This document shows positions 10,206-20,974 of a stretch of DNA of 64,000 nucleotides, one piece after another. Both the position numbers and the translations under genes were made by a program. The notes below the pieces were generated by a model. It saw only the letters and a program-made list of their open reading frames with translations, did not search any database and had not been told where the DNA came from. Origin of the DNA: Reticulitermes speratus. Lineage: Eukaryota > Arthropoda > Insecta > Blattodea > Rhinotermitidae. Position 1 is the first letter of the stretch. Each line of letters begins with the position of its first letter. Location of the stretch: assembly GCA_021186555.1 (NCBI GenBank), contig JAJKFL010000013.1, positions 36,794,743-36,858,742 on the forward strand, given 5' to 3'.

Positions 10206-11255
10206 CAGCGGTTCCCAAACTTTTATTGTGTGACCCTAAAGTTGCAAATGGTATGTGACCAGCGACCCTACCATAGAAACGGCAATAGTCAGTGATAACT
10301 AACTAACTAACTATAACTCCATGGAGCAGAGTCCTTCTTGAGAAGCTAACAGGTCGTCAGCTACTCAAGAAATTCCCCGCGTTTTATGGAACCCGAAGGT
10401 TCATTACCGCACTCACAAGAGCCCGCCACCTGTCCCTATCCTAAGCCATATCAATCCAATCCAATGCCCCCCCATTCCACTTCTTGAAGATCCATTTTAA
10501 TATTATCCTCCCATCTACGCCTGGGTCTTCCAAGTGGTCTCCTTCCCTCAGGTATCCCCACCAAAACCCTGTATGCACCTCTCCCCTCACCCATACGTGC
10601 TACATGCCCCACCCACCTCATTCTTCTCGATTTGATCACCCGAATAATATTTGGTGATGAGTACAAATCATTAAGTTTCTCGTTATATAGTCTTCTCCAC
10701 TCCCCTGTTACCCCGTCCCTTTTAGGCCCAAATATCCTCCTCAGCACCCTATTCTCGAACACCCTCAGTTCCTCCCTCAGTGTGAGAGACCAAGTCTCAC
10801 ACCCATACAAAACAACAGGCAAAATTATAGTTCTGTATATCTTAATCTTTGTATTTTTGGATAAGTAGTCAGTGATATTTACTATAAATGAACTAATACT
10901 AATGCCTTTTCTTGAACACTACATAACAGATTCCGTACAGTCGAATTGACTCCAGGCTCAATATTACTGCAACGTGCAATGAACATCAGAAGTACATGTG
11001 GCTTTAAGTACAACTACGTTGTACAGTACAATAACAAAGTGGGTTCATTAGCTATTTAAAACGTAATTGCTACAGTATGTTTAAAATGAATAAACTCTTT
11101 CAATAATTACATTTTCTCGGTCATTCTGTTCGAATTTAGATAAAATTTTAATTGTTTTTCATAATTATCGATTTCTCCATACAACACTCTTGCGACCCTA
11201 CGTCAGACACCCAACGACCCTGATTTGGGTCGCGACCTGAGGTTGGGAACCACTG
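10206..11255. mobile_element. hAT-type element (about 470 bp before nesting)
   Basis: Ends: CAGCGGTTCCCAAACTT at 10206 and GGTTGGGAACCACTG at 11241-11255, imperfect inverted repeats of the CAG...CTG type found in hAT elements. The flanking 8-mers GTGTAAGC and ATTTAAGG agree at five of eight positions, so the TSD is worn. Subterminal 'gtgaccagcgaccctacc' near the left end and 'gcgaccctacg' with 'gggtcgcgacctga' near the right are also characteristic. No transposase is present. A LINE tail (10298-10865) was later inserted. Confidence 0.8.
10298..10865 (-). mobile_element. 5'-truncated LINE (family 1) with ORF2 C-terminus and 12-bp TSD
   Basis: TAGTCAGTGATA flanks both sides (10286-10297 and 10866-10877). 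On the minus strand a frame open from the truncation point to about 10451 encodes the C-terminal part of a non-LTR retrotransposon reverse-transcriptase protein: '[16 protein letters not shown]', '[10 protein letters not shown]', '[11 protein letters not shown]' and '[12 protein letters not shown]'. The annotated methionine at 10822 is internal. A ~150-bp 3' UTR and a (GTTA)n tail follow. The catalytic RT palm and endonuclease are missing, so it is immobile. The clade (RTE-like or similar) is inferred only. Confidence 0.9.
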
Positions 11256-11590
11256 ATTTAAGGGCAGACAAAATTTTCCTGTTACAAGAAGACTGCGGAG
11301 TTGTGCGACTTTTGTCTGTTTGCTATTTAGCATTATAACTCTTAAATTGACATGAACAAAACCAAACAAAACCACACATGGGATGGGGAGTCGACTTTAT
11401 ATTCTTCGCATGCGGAAAACGACACGCAATTTCGTTCCGTCTACACGAAACCAAATGGTCGGTATTCTTTCAGGAAGGATGTTGGTAATTTGTACGATTA
11501 AGTGGTCACTCGTCCAGGAAAGAGGCCAGCGATTTTCCAGTCTAAGCGTCTGGTAGATCAATGCGGAAGTGTCTAAAATGCGTGACTGTT
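11256..11590. other. Unassigned DNA
   Basis: No gene or repeat is recognised between the hAT right end and the next SINE. Confidence 0.35.
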
Positions 11591-11594
11591 GTTT

Positions 11595-11870
11595 GTGTAA
11601 GAATTGGGATGCCTAAGTCGGTATCGTGACTGGGCTGCGGGCTGAACGACCGAGGCATCCTGGTTCGAGTCCTAGAAGGAACAAGAGCTATTATCTTCTG
11701 CAAATTGCCAAGACCAGATCTGGCGCCCACTTAGCCTCCAAACTAATTTTTACCTGGGGCTCTTTCGTCAAAAGTGGCAAGAGAGAGACGTTGACCACAC
11801 ACCTGCAGTTACTGCTGAGGTTAAGAATTGGTGAAACTATACCTCCACTCACTTATATGACGTCATCGCC
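11595..11870 (+). mobile_element. SINE family D copy
   Basis: tRNA-like head 'gggatgcctaagtcggtatc ...' with box B-like 'GGTTCGAGTCC' at 11660-11670, then 'ccagatctggcgccca', 'tagcctcc' and a 3' part ending 'actatacctccactca'. The order matches 13222-13400 and the reversed copies. No clear TSD. Confidence 0.65.
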
Positions 11871-11938
11871 TGGTCAATTTAGCACATGGACAACTTTATC
11901 TGTTGTTTGTACTCATTATGCAAGCGCTAGGTTGTGAG

Positions 11939-12401
11939 AAGAAGGAAGAAACTAGTAAAGTGTTACATTTTGAGCATAGCTTTGTATGGTGCTGAAACGT
12001 GGACACTTCGGAAAGTAGATAAGAAGTATCTGGAAACTTTTGAAATGTGGTGCTGGAGAAGAATGGAGAAGATCAGTTGGACCGATCGTGTGAGAAATGA
12101 AGTATTACACAGAGTCAAGGAGGAGAGACATATCCTACATACAATAAAAAGAAGAAAGGCTAGCTGGATTGGTCACATCTTGCGTAGAAACTGCCTTCTG
12201 AAATACGTGATTGAAGAAAAGTTAGAAGGAAGGATAGAAATGACGGGACGACGAGGGAGAAGACGTAAGCAGCTACTGGATGACCTTAAGGAAAAGAGAA
12301 GTTACTGGAAATTGAAAGAGGAAGCACTAGATCGCCCCTGTGGAGAACTCGCTTTGGAAGAGGCTACGGACCTGTCATAAGACAGACTACAGAATGAATG
12401 A
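11939..12401 (+). mobile_element. 5'-truncated LINE (family 2) with intact C-terminal frame and TSD
   Basis: AGGTTGTGAG occurs at 11929-11938 and 12402-12411. Between them lies a continuous frame ending at 12380, with 'YGAETWTLRKVDKKYLETFE', 'WCWRRMEKISWTDRVRNEV', 'ASWIGHILRRN' and 'TGRRGRRRKQLLDDLKEK', the far C-terminal region of a non-LTR retrotransposon polymerase protein. A short (GAAT)n tail follows. The open frame and direct repeats suggest a fairly recent copy. It begins after the catalytic domain, so it makes no active enzyme. Confidence 0.9.
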
Positions 12402-12411
12402 AGGTTGTGAG

Positions 12412-12979
12412 GAACTAACCGGCTGCACAAAGCATTTCGGTTCCTGGCACAGCACTGGTTTACAAAACCGGTCGGGGACACCCCGAAACCGGATAACCGG
12501 TGAGGCCTAACTGTAATTATTAGCTAAGTCACTCCCACATTTCTCAGCATACTGCCTTCCTCAACAGTACCCACAACCAATTTTAGTACTGTGTATGTGT
12601 AGCGTCCCCCAGACACATGGGGCTACCCGCGCCGCGGGGCCGGCAAGTGCACAATCTACTGTACGTTATTACGTGACACAGGAAAAGTCTTTCTCTTCAG
12701 CACGAGGCCTAATTAATCACCACGCCCTGGACACGTCTAAGGGTGTAGGGAAATAGTGCCATACATAACACACATAATTAAACTCAGTACTAAATGGGAA
12801 GGTCTAACTCTTCGCTCCGGCTGCGTTACCTCCAATATATTAGTTCCTGGTTGCGTAACAGAGAGCTTGAACTCCAGACATCTCGGCGAAGAGAAATACC
12901 GCCCATTACGGAAATCACACCCTGCTCATCCAGCCAGAAACCAATATTTTTAACGACAACCGTAGAGGTCTCTTGTCAG
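12412..12979. other. Unassigned DNA
   Basis: A CCGG-rich patch at 12440-12510 ('ccggataaccggtgagg') is compositionally distinct, but no family is recognised. Overlapping frames at 12756-13309 are unsupported and run into repeats. Confidence 0.35.
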
Positions 12980-13120
12980 ATTACTATCTCCACGAAGCAG
13001 AGACCTTCTGAGAAGCTTACAGTTGCTCAGATACGCAGGACATTCACCGCCACTTGTAGCAACCAAATGTTCCTTGCTATGTTCAACAGTCCCTGTTCAA
13101 AGCCAGATGAACCCAGGCCA
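12980..13120 (-). mobile_element. LINE family 1 3'-end fragment
   Basis: 'cttctgagaagcttacagtt', 'gctcagatacgcaggacatt' and 'aaccaaatgttc' follow the reversed 3' UTR order seen at 10320-10400 and 56500-56600. Noncoding and short. Confidence 0.5.
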
Positions 13121-13221
13121 CACTGCTTCATTAAACTTATCCTATGTAAGATACATTTCAATGTAAAGCTTCTATCTAAGTCTCCCAAGAGGTCTTTTCC
13201 TTCCCGTTCCCTACTAAAATT

Positions 13222-13400
13222 CTGTAGCAGCTGGGATAGCGTAGTCGGTATAATGACTAGGCTACGGACTGGACGATCCGGGGTTCGAATTCCGGCAGGA
13301 GTAAAATAATTTTCCTCTTCTCCAAAATATCCAGACCGGCTCTGGGGCCCACCAAGCCTCCTATTTAATGGGTACCGTGGTTCGATTTCTTACGTTATGC
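13222..13400 (+). mobile_element. SINE family D copy, well-preserved head
   Basis: The head 'agctgggatagcgtagtcgg' with box B GGGTTCGAATTCC (13280-13292) is the clearest family D promoter in the window. The body 'ccagaccggctctggggccc' and 'gcctcctatttaatgggtac' follows, and the 3' portion is lost. A tRNA gene is unlikely because the acceptor arms do not pair and the SINE body follows directly. Confidence 0.75.
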
Positions 13401-13790
13401 ATATATAGCAAAGAATGAACAGTACGTTTTAAAACGCCTAAGCATTTAAATACTTTCACCTACAATAGACTTCGAGCTAAATATTTAGAAGACATTTTCA
13501 TTAGTACGGTGTAAATGCCATATTTAATTTACTCCTCCCATCGTCATGTCAGTAGCTGGTCCAAGTACCCTGTCCAAATGAACGATGCGAAATTTGAGGT
13601 TTCCACAAAGTTGATTCAGAGGTTTAGGATATTCTGCGATGTTGCGCTGTGCGGTGGAGTTACAGTTTCATGAACATTTGACAGAGAATTCAGAAATTCA
13701 AAGATACTACTACGACACCCTATAAGTGGGTAAGGCTTCGTTATTCGCATACACATTGCTTATAGGACTCTAATAAATGACCAGGAAATA
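13401..13790. other. Unassigned DNA
   Basis: No coding or repeat signal is recognised. Confidence 0.35.
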
Positions 13791-14092
13791 ACGGTAAAGG
13801 TAAAGCTATCCCTGTACAGGCCCGGAATTTTCTTCGACATTGAGGCTTCAGACTTCAAGACAATCGGCACATGAAGGTGGTAAGGTTGTCAGCCCTAAGT
13901 ACCGGCCGCCTTTACCCCTAGGAGATATTCCTGTGCTCATTTCTGTTAGAGGCTGAGTCGACCCCAGAGCCGTAATGCGGCTGGAAAGAATATGTCAATG
14001 AAAAATTCCTACACCATGGGGAATCGAACCCACGACCTTCCGGCTTGTAGCGCAGTGCCTCAACCAACTGCGCCACCGCGGGCCCCAAGTAG
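13791..14092 (-). mobile_element. SINE family B, reversed
   Basis: The head is at the right: the minus strand reads 'ggcccgcggtggcgcagttg' and a box B 'GGGTTCGATTCC'. The body includes 'gtcgactcagcctctaacag', 'ggcggccggta' and 'tgacaaccttaccacc', and it ends in 'tttacctttacc'. AGGAAATA at 13783-13790 and 14095-14102 is a candidate TSD, although the right copy lies a few bases beyond the head. Confidence 0.85.
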
Positions 14093-14102
14093 AAAGGAAA
14101 TA

Positions 14103-14985
14103 GCTGTAGTAAATGAAAATAAAACAGAATTTTGAAATATAAAATAAAATAAATTTACATCTTATCCTTTCTTTAAACCAAGGTACAGAATACACATGCC
14201 TAAGCCGAGACTTTTACTTAACGGAACCATCTTTTCCCAGGTCGTCTCACTTTTCTTCTTCCCTGAAAACAGTCATAGAATTTCCTAGGTTGTCATGCGT
14301 AGTCTATAATTTCCGAATGCCTTCTCTAATGAAATGGTTCTATGACAAATTAATTTGTAAAGACAGAGACAAAGAAACAAACTTAATTTTTGATATAAAC
14401 GTTATGGATAAGATCTAAGGGTAGAAAAATTAAATCTGATAAGACAATGGCAGTGCAGAGATACTTATACTGATGCTCGGGCCTATGTGATATCCGAGAG
14501 ATAATGATGAAAGATATAGACAGCAAGAAATACGATTATTTTAGTGATCATTACGCCAAAAGAGATAGAATGTGTTTACAGATTTTCTGTAATTTAGATG
14601 TCTGAAAGATGTATGGAAATACACGAAGACCTACATAATGAAATCTGGCACCGAAAATTCTTGTTCTATGTTTCTTAACATAGAAATGAACTATCAGTTA
14701 TAGAAGGGACTAGAGAGACGTGACGAACAGTGGGCAAATGTATAGTAACATTATGTATTACAAGAGGAAAATGAGAAGGAGGGGGGAAAGGGGAAAGCGC
14801 TAACCGAAAGACAGAAGAACGAGAAGTGGAAAGAGACAAATAAATAAAAAGAGAACAAAAAGAAAAGAGAAGTTGCAAGCGATAGTGGATAAAGAAGACA
14901 GAAAAGCAAGAAGGAACGAAGGCGAATATGGGCAGTAGGTGAACCAGAAGAATGACAAATCAAGTAAAGTGATTCAAACTTTTAT
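14103..14985. other. Unassigned DNA with purine-rich tract
   Basis: 14700-14935 is strongly A/G-rich on the + strand. Low-complexity reverse frames over it encode Phe/Ser/Leu-rich chance peptides. No gene is supported. Confidence 0.4.
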
Positions 14986-14989
14986 GCGA

Positions 14990-15125
14990 AAGGTACTCGG
15001 ATCGGATCTCGGCCAAAACACAGACTACCCTGAGAATTTTGTGTTCCTTCTCCGGCAAATGTCGGGATGGTACCTTATATTAGGTCACGATTCCTCCTTC
15101 TACAGTGTAACGTTCTGTTATTGAC
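14990..15125 (+). repeat. Unclassified repeat fragment H1
   Basis: 'aaatgtcgggatggtacctt', 'atattaggtcacgattcctc' correspond in order to 'aaattccaggaaagtactta', 'agactaggccacgatctttc' at 15658-15706. Two diverged copies 650 bp apart define the pair. Origin unknown; perhaps a SINE 3' region. Confidence 0.4.
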
Positions 15126-15284
15126 CATTATCTGATTATTAGACATTATAATAGGCTATGATATGAAACATGGTCAACTAGAAATAAAAAAAATAAGGAG
15201 AACATAAAGAGTAACAAATAGGAGAGGGATAAGAATAGTAAAAAAGGAGAAGAAATTAAGAAGGGGAGGAGGAGAAGAAGTTAA
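15126..15284. other. Purine-rich DNA
   Basis: 15180-15290 is almost wholly A/G on the + strand, including 'gaaggggaggaggagaagaa'. No gene. Confidence 0.5.
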
Positions 15285-15400
15285 ATGACGTCTTCGCTCT
15301 TCTGCGATGTTACACAACGTTGATTGGTATTAATTAGTTACCGACGTTTCGGCACAGCCTATCGGTCCCATCTTCAAGGGTCAATCAGTCCAAGGAGAAT
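15285..15400 (-). repeat. Half fold-back with hammerhead-like core
   Basis: The minus strand at 15339-15382 reads 'cttgaagatgggaccgatag' ... GTGCC GAAACGTCGG. The outer part 'cttctgcgatgttacacaac' matches the arms of the fold-backs at 47625-47826 and 58480-58722. The partner arm is missing. Confidence 0.55.
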
Positions 15401-15640
15401 GCAGCGAACAGCTATGTACGTATTTATATAGGGAACGGTGAGGAAGAGGATTGGCTCTCAAGGAAAGTGAAACAAGCCAATTGGATCAATGGAGTGGAGT
15501 ACTAAAAAGAGGAAATTAAAATAGGGAAGAGGACTCGATACTGATGAAGACGGCCAGTGAATACTCCCCTTTGTATTAGGAGGTATTAAGTTCATATCAT
15601 GGCTTACAGATAGGCTATCCTGACTGAGGTATCTTATTAT
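15401..15640. other. Unassigned DNA
   Basis: Nothing is recognised. A reverse 88-codon frame (15458-15724) has no domain. Confidence 0.35.
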
Positions 15641-15644
15641 TCTA

Positions 15645-15745
15645 CTCAGCCACTCCATGCAAATTCCAGGAAAGTACTTAAGACTAGGCCACGATCTTTC
15701 CATTCCATCTCCTTTCCGATTCATTCACCTGTCATCGTACCATTT
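15645..15745 (+). repeat. Unclassified repeat fragment H2
   Basis: Counterpart of 14990-15125 (see there); 'gactaggccacgatctttcc' is the clearest shared block. Confidence 0.4.
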
Positions 15746-15774
15746 CAGATTATTTATACTGAGTTATGTTTGTG

Positions 15775-16050
15775 GAGAAGAGTCCCGCAGCAGATGCTAC
15801 GGACGCACCGCAGCCTTGAGGCTTATTGTGCAGCCCTGTGACGAAGATAATGATTAGGTGTTTTTTTCGTTTTTCCTTGTAACGGAGCACCGGTGGAATG
15901 GAACTGATAGGGGAAAACCGAAGTAATCGTGGGAAAACCTGTCCCAGTGCCACTTTATCCACAAAAATATCCCACATGGACTGACCCGGGATCGAGCCCG
16001 GGCACCGCTGTGAGAGGCCGACGACTAACCGCCTGAGCCATGGCACGGCC
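15775..16050 (-). mobile_element. SINE family A, reversed
   Basis: All family A landmarks appear in reverse order: 'cgcagcagatgctacggacg', 'ccgcagccttgaggcttatt', 'gagcaccggtggaatgg', 'cctgtcccagtgccacttta', a box B complement 'gggatcgagccc' and the head 'cctgagccatggcacggcc'. The worn flanks AGTTATGT and AGTTACGT may be the TSD. A 100-codon frame in it is SINE translation. Confidence 0.9.
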
Positions 16051-16544
16051 ATATAGTTACGTACAGCGCGTTAGATAAATTACGGAAGCCATTCCCACAC
16101 CAAACACCCAGACCTCGAAACCGGATACCTTGGCGGGAGGCTACAAGAAAATGGCGTGAAATGAAGAATACTTCTGATGATGCTAATGACGATGACTGAT
16201 TGATTACCAGCTAGCGTCACCGTAAGCTTGTTTGAATGAACGGACGTTGGTAGATGTTGTAGGCTTAACGAATCACAATGCTCCATATGGAAACTACCGA
16301 GTGCCTTCAATGGCACTTCAGTGCTGGTAATCGTGTTTATTTGTTTCACCACATGTTGAAGTAGCAGCTATGGAACAGTGCGAATTTGCTACACTATGCG
16401 GCGAAGGTCGGTGGGTTTATTAACAACATTACTTTGTAGTGCACACAGGGCTTCCTCTTAAATGACACAGTTAACCGCCAGTTACGGGTATGGTAACTAA
16501 TTAAAAGTACGCTTGAAATAACAATTGTGGCGTGTTAGCTCACG
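16051..16544. other. Unassigned DNA
   Basis: No gene or repeat is recognised; a reverse 90-codon frame is unsupported. Confidence 0.35.
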
Positions 16545-17120
16545 TTTGTATAATTATATTGAACAAGACAGGCAATGTACGTATAACGTAACACTGAGGC
16601 GTGTTCGTGTAATGTTTGTTGCCGTGGAAAAGCAATAAGTATTACATATTGTGAGTGTGTTGGTAGCCTTAGATATCCAGCATACAATGCGCATGCGTCG
16701 TATTATTTTGTCATCTGTGGCTTGTCTGCCTCTACCATATTCATCCACATTATCTCATAAAGGGTACGATTTTTGGAAAAAAGTTTTTGAACATAAAATA
16801 TGTTCTGATTTTCTCTGCAACTTTTGTCTGAAACACTTTCTGTTCTAAAAATAATTGAGCGAGATATTATAAATGTACATAGGTCTTCATGTAAAGTCCC
16901 CTTTATTCTTGTCAGATTTTAATGAAAATTGAATTTTCTCGACAGATTTTCGAAGAATCCTCAGATATCAAAAGTCACGAAAATCTGTCCATTTGGTGCC
17001 GAGTTGTTCCATGTGGACGGACAGATACTCAGATAGATGGACGAAAGGACGGACAGACAGGCAGAGGGACAGACATTACCGCTTTCCGCAATTTTGTGAA
17101 CGCGCCTAAAACGTGAAACT
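16545..17120 (+). repeat. Unclassified ~560-bp interspersed repeat, copy 2
   Basis: Near-collinear with 51570-52110. Shared blocks are 'ggaaaagcaataagtattac', 'tgcgcatgcg', 'tcatctgtgg', 'gcgagatattat', 'aatgtacataggtcttcatg', 'ttttctcgacagattttcg', 'ttgttccatgtgg' and 'gaacgcgcctaa', with a GACAGACAGGCAGAG microsatellite-like segment. No open frame is conserved between copies and no terminal inverted repeat is visible. Confidence 0.85.
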
Positions 17121-17369
17121 TACACAAAAAGAACTTATACAAAAAGGAACAAATTTATACACAATGTGTTTTACTTTCCATGCCAAATTCTTTCAGAAAT
17201 GTGTATTGCTCTGACAGAATAGAAAATTACGTTCGAGATAAAGGCAAAAAGACATAAATATCTTAATTTGCAGTATCTGCTAATTTTGTCTGTTAAGCGT
17301 AAAACATGGTAAAGTTTCTGTCCTTGCCATAAAGGCATATAGGGGAGTAGCTCTATAGCTCCAATCATT
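17121..17369. other. Unassigned DNA
   Basis: Nothing is recognised. Confidence 0.35.
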
Positions 17370-17600
17370 CTTATTCTATGCGCTAAATGGATGTAAGTGG
17401 TCAATATCACGCCCCGGCCGCTTGACCTTCGGGAATGAACCCCAGTACCCATTGATTAGAAGGCTGTGTGGGCTTCAGAGACGATATGACTTTTTGGAGA
17501 AGAGAAAAAGGCTTACCCCAGCGGGGATTCGAATCCCGGACCTTCAACTAGTAGCATAGTCGATTATAAACATTACGCTATCCAGGCTCAGTGTTGTCCG
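17370..17600 (-). mobile_element. SINE family D, reversed
   Basis: The head complement at 17520-17590 holds 'GGGATTCGAATCCC', a perfect box B palindrome, then 'gctatccaggctc'. The body to the left includes 'taccccagc', 'attagaaggct' and 'agtacccattga'. The left end 'atggatgtaagtggtcaata' matches the 3' portion of other copies. Confidence 0.7.
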
Positions 17601-17930
17601 ATGATAACCAAAATTAAAATTATCGGAAAATATTACTAAACTACATTTTATCAAATACCATAAATATATATTCAAATTTCTAGAGTTGTGACGTATGGAC
17701 AAATATAAATACGGCACATTACTGTAATTCTTGCTACGTGTGCCCGGAAAGCTACAGAACAAATTACTTGGAGCCAAGTTTTCTAGAATCTAAAAGTCGC
17801 TTACATTTTCAAGAAATTCGCCACTTTCCGAGGGACGCGACTACCGTATTTATTAACATGTTAACGCAAGTCAGCAAAAGGATATTATACCGTATTTCAG
17901 GATAGATAAACACTGATTCGTTTATTCTTG
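17601..17930. other. Unassigned AT-rich DNA
   Basis: Nothing is recognised. Confidence 0.35.
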
Positions 17931-18110
17931 GGTCACGATTACAGTCATAAGACATGTGGAAATATGTAGTATGATGGACAGATGTTGTTCCGGAGAAATA
18001 TCTTCAGTTCTACTCTGATAAAGGAGGCAGTATATTCCTCTGAAATCTTGGTAGCTATCTAGTAGACCACACGGACTCGATTTCAGAGAAACATATCTTA
18101 ACATTAAAAA
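17931..18110 (+). repeat. Decayed fold-back fragment with hammerhead-like core
   Basis: 18010-18055: CTGATAAAGGAGG, 9 bases, CCTCTGAAATCTTGGTAG. The stem GGAGG / CCTCT is intact. The CTGANGA box is altered to CTGATAA and GAAACG to GAAATC. Confidence 0.45.
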
Positions 18111-18450
18111 AAACTGAGAAGTTCAACTTTAATTCGGGGCCGTTTGACGACGTTTCTTCAAACTGTACGTGTATGTATGTCTCTACGTTGCATAGCTTCG
18201 ATGGCAGAAAAATGGTAAATAATGAAATGGACAGGACATGGGAAGCGTTGTGGAATATTTTGGTACGATGACACCATTAAATGTTTATTGTCGAATTTTC
18301 TCCGCCTTCGAATTACTTCCGTTCTTAGGTGTAAAACATCTCTGCATCCTGTTCTCAGACATATTCAATTACTTAATTGAAGTAGGCATAAGCAGAAAAC
18401 AAGGCGAAACTTATTTTCAGCTACTTAATAATAAACATTGTTATCTTCTG
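18111..18450. other. Unassigned DNA
   Basis: The 76-codon frame at 18238-18468 has no recognised motif. Confidence 0.35.
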
Positions 18451-18720
18451 GGATGTGACATCGTGTAGTGTGTTAGGTAGTTACCAACGTTACGGAGGAA
18501 CCTACCACTTCCCTAATCCTGGTAGCACAAGGTAGCTGATGACAGCAGGTCTCGCAGTCAGGGTCAGAACGTTCTTTGACCCAAACTACCTCTTACTCCG
18601 GTGGAAAGAGGAAGTCATTTTCCTAGCAGTTATGCGGCCAGAACGTGAAACTGACCACTTGCCTCAATCTAGAATCTAGGTTAACAATATATTCAAATAT
18701 ATCTCCACTTCACTGAGGTC
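18451..18720. repeat. Mixed decayed repeats
   Basis: 18455-18515 ('ggatgtgacatcgtgtag', 'gttaccaacgttacggaggaa') is an arm of the fold-back family. About 18640-18715 ('aacgtgaaactgaccacttg') resembles the 3' part of SINE family D on the + strand. Both are too worn for precise edges. Confidence 0.4.
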
Positions 18721-19155
18721 GATATGTCTTTGTAATTAATTAAGTAGAGAGACCCTGCTTTTGTTCTTATTTATGATGGAAGTAAGCAATTTCATTAAAG
18801 GGAAATAGTACACTAGTACATTCCCCCAGTTTATTTTAAGAGAAAACCGGACGAAGAATCATTTTGCCATTATGCTGTTTGTATACTATATATATATATA
18901 TTTTATATATGTACACACAGACGTGTATGGCCTTCGTATTTTTGAAATCTGAGCAGGCAATCTCAGGTTCCAATGAATGATACAGAACGTAATAGTGTAG
19001 AATTAATTAGCAAACCAAGTTTTATATTCCGTCATAGGTATGGAAACGTATCCATGTACAGGAGCTCTTTCTCAGAGACACGATTCTCTGTCTTCAGGGC
19101 AACAAAGCCAGGAACTCACGAATATATAGAAAGTGGAGTTGTGTCTTCTGCTGGA
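18721..19155. other. Unassigned DNA with short (TA)n
   Basis: An AT dinucleotide run lies at about 18886-18901. No gene. Confidence 0.45.
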
Positions 19156-19445
19156 TTAATTAGCTAATTCTTCCAAACGCCTCTCCCTCCCCCTTCATTA
19201 CAAACCAGAAAGAGCAAGCGAAAGAGAAAATAATAAAAGAAAGACGAGATAAAGGAGAAGAAGTCGAGTGAAAAGCTTGGGGCACACAACGACGATGAGA
19301 CAAGGAAGCTGAATGAAATAAAGAAGACAAAGTATCGTGCGGAGATAGAGGGTGGATGGATCTCAAGGGAGCGGGAAAGCCGAGGAAAGTCCGCACGAGG
19401 TGGTGGGTAGTATATGGAGTAAAAGAGGCAAATTAAACCGATGCA
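19156..19445. other. Purine-rich tract
   Basis: 19195-19400 is mostly A/G on the + strand. The reverse frame over it is Ser/Leu/Phe-rich chance translation. Confidence 0.45.
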
Positions 19446-19970
19446 TCTTCGTCCTGAGGTCTGGCTTAATGTTATCCATCACAGGCTGATTCCAGGCTTC
19501 CTTCTTCTGGCTTCCTTATATGCGATGTGAAGAGAGATTAGCCAAACTATGCTAACCGCAGTAGTTAAATTGTAGTAGACGGGGTATCTGAGGAATCCAA
19601 CATCAGTAGCGCAGTCTTGGGAAGAACAATGTTCCTGCTGTCTGTTTGTTTTCACAGTGCGGTTTCTGCATGGTGTTATACGTAGTTTGGCATAACGGTA
19701 ATCAGATGCCAAGACATCGCACTTCGATCCTACAGACGCTGGCCACTAACTCAGTGCTTGATATCCTACAGCGTCTTCTTCAGCTGTTGATGGATACCAA
19801 GCAGTTAAATCATTCCTTTCATGAAACACTAACGTTCTTCATCGTGTTCAAGAAAGCTCGCCACTTTACACCATTTTCAGATAATTCAATCAACTCAACA
19901 CCGCATTCTAATTCTGTAATGCCCTGTAACATGAAATTGAAAGTTGTTCCTGTCTATTTAAGTACCACGC
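19446..19970. other. Unassigned DNA
   Basis: The 109-codon frame at 19646-19975 shows no domain. A motif 'ctacagcgtcttcttcagct' at 19765-19785 is weakly like the fold-back core. No gene is supported. Confidence 0.35.
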
Positions 19971-19974
19971 CATG

Positions 19975-20225
19975 AAGATCTTTGCGGTGTTAAAGGTATA
20001 ACTCCATGCATTCTAAACATTGGTACTAAATCAAAGAAATATGTTAGCTTCACATCCCGACCGCTTTACCAACGGTGAAGGAACTCGCTCTATCAGCTGG
20101 ATAGTAGGCCTGGGCATGCCCAGATATTATCTGAACGCAGTGATTAAAAGACGAAACTTTGCTATTACCGAGAATCAAACTACGATTATCTGGTATTACA
20201 TCCCGTAGCCTAGTCCTTATACTCA
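19975..20225 (-). mobile_element. Decayed SINE family D, reversed
   Basis: The right end 'cccgtagcctagtccttata' is the complement of the tRNA-like head seen at 48620-48660, preceded by a degraded box B 'gagaatcaaac'. The left end 'taactccatgcattctaaac' matches the family 3' end. Confidence 0.55.
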
Positions 20226-20970
20226 CTGAGATCTCTGGCTGTTCTATTTTGTATTACTCTATTTCCATCTACACGTCCGTCTATCAAATAACTTCTCTGA
20301 GTTGATTCTACGAAATTCGTTTTTCCATGCCTCAATCACTTTGTCCCTCAGTAAGAGAACGTTGCAAACAACTGTGGTTTGGGCGTGGTGGAAAAGGAAA
20401 ATGCACTGTGGAACATCGAACCTCAGTTATCTACGCCGTGTTGACTGAGCTATACCATCTCTTGCACGTGCCTCTTAGGCCTGTTGAACGAAATGTTGAG
20501 GGTGATTCGATTGTAGCTGCTGCTAATTTGTGACGAAGAAGAAAGGGAACCACGTTTAAAACCAAATGGAATGCAAATAATACTGATCTCCCCGCTTCCC
20601 ATTTTAAGGTTTAGGTTTATGGGAAAGGGGCTGGCGGCGTGCCTTGTTTATTCTTTCTTCCCCCTTCTTCCCAACTCCTCAAATCGTGATACAAAAGTCA
20701 ACGTTGCCGGCGTCGGAAAGACTAACGCGATGTCTGGAGAAATTTTGTGGGCTTCTCACAACGGAACTGATTAATATGAGCGACAGGCAGTGGCGCCTTT
20801 CTTGTGTGGGCCGGCACAAATCATCAATTGCAATCCTGCTTAGGCAAATAGGCACATTCTGTTGGCATGTCTAAACACACCAATAATTAATACACATGAA
20901 GGTTCACAACGATGGTGATTTATTGAGGTGACACATGTACTTGACCTGTTACATCGTCTATTGTTTGTTA
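20226..20970. other. Unassigned DNA
   Basis: Frames at 20327-20874 overlap in several registers without recognisable domains. Confidence 0.35.
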
Positions 20971-20974
20971 AAAA

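Noticed and set aside
13222..13300. Genuine tRNA gene at the clear box A/box B sequence
   Set aside because: Acceptor arms do not pair and the sequence runs straight into the SINE family D body. The same applies to the other tRNA-like heads (17520, 28330, 42590, 60170).
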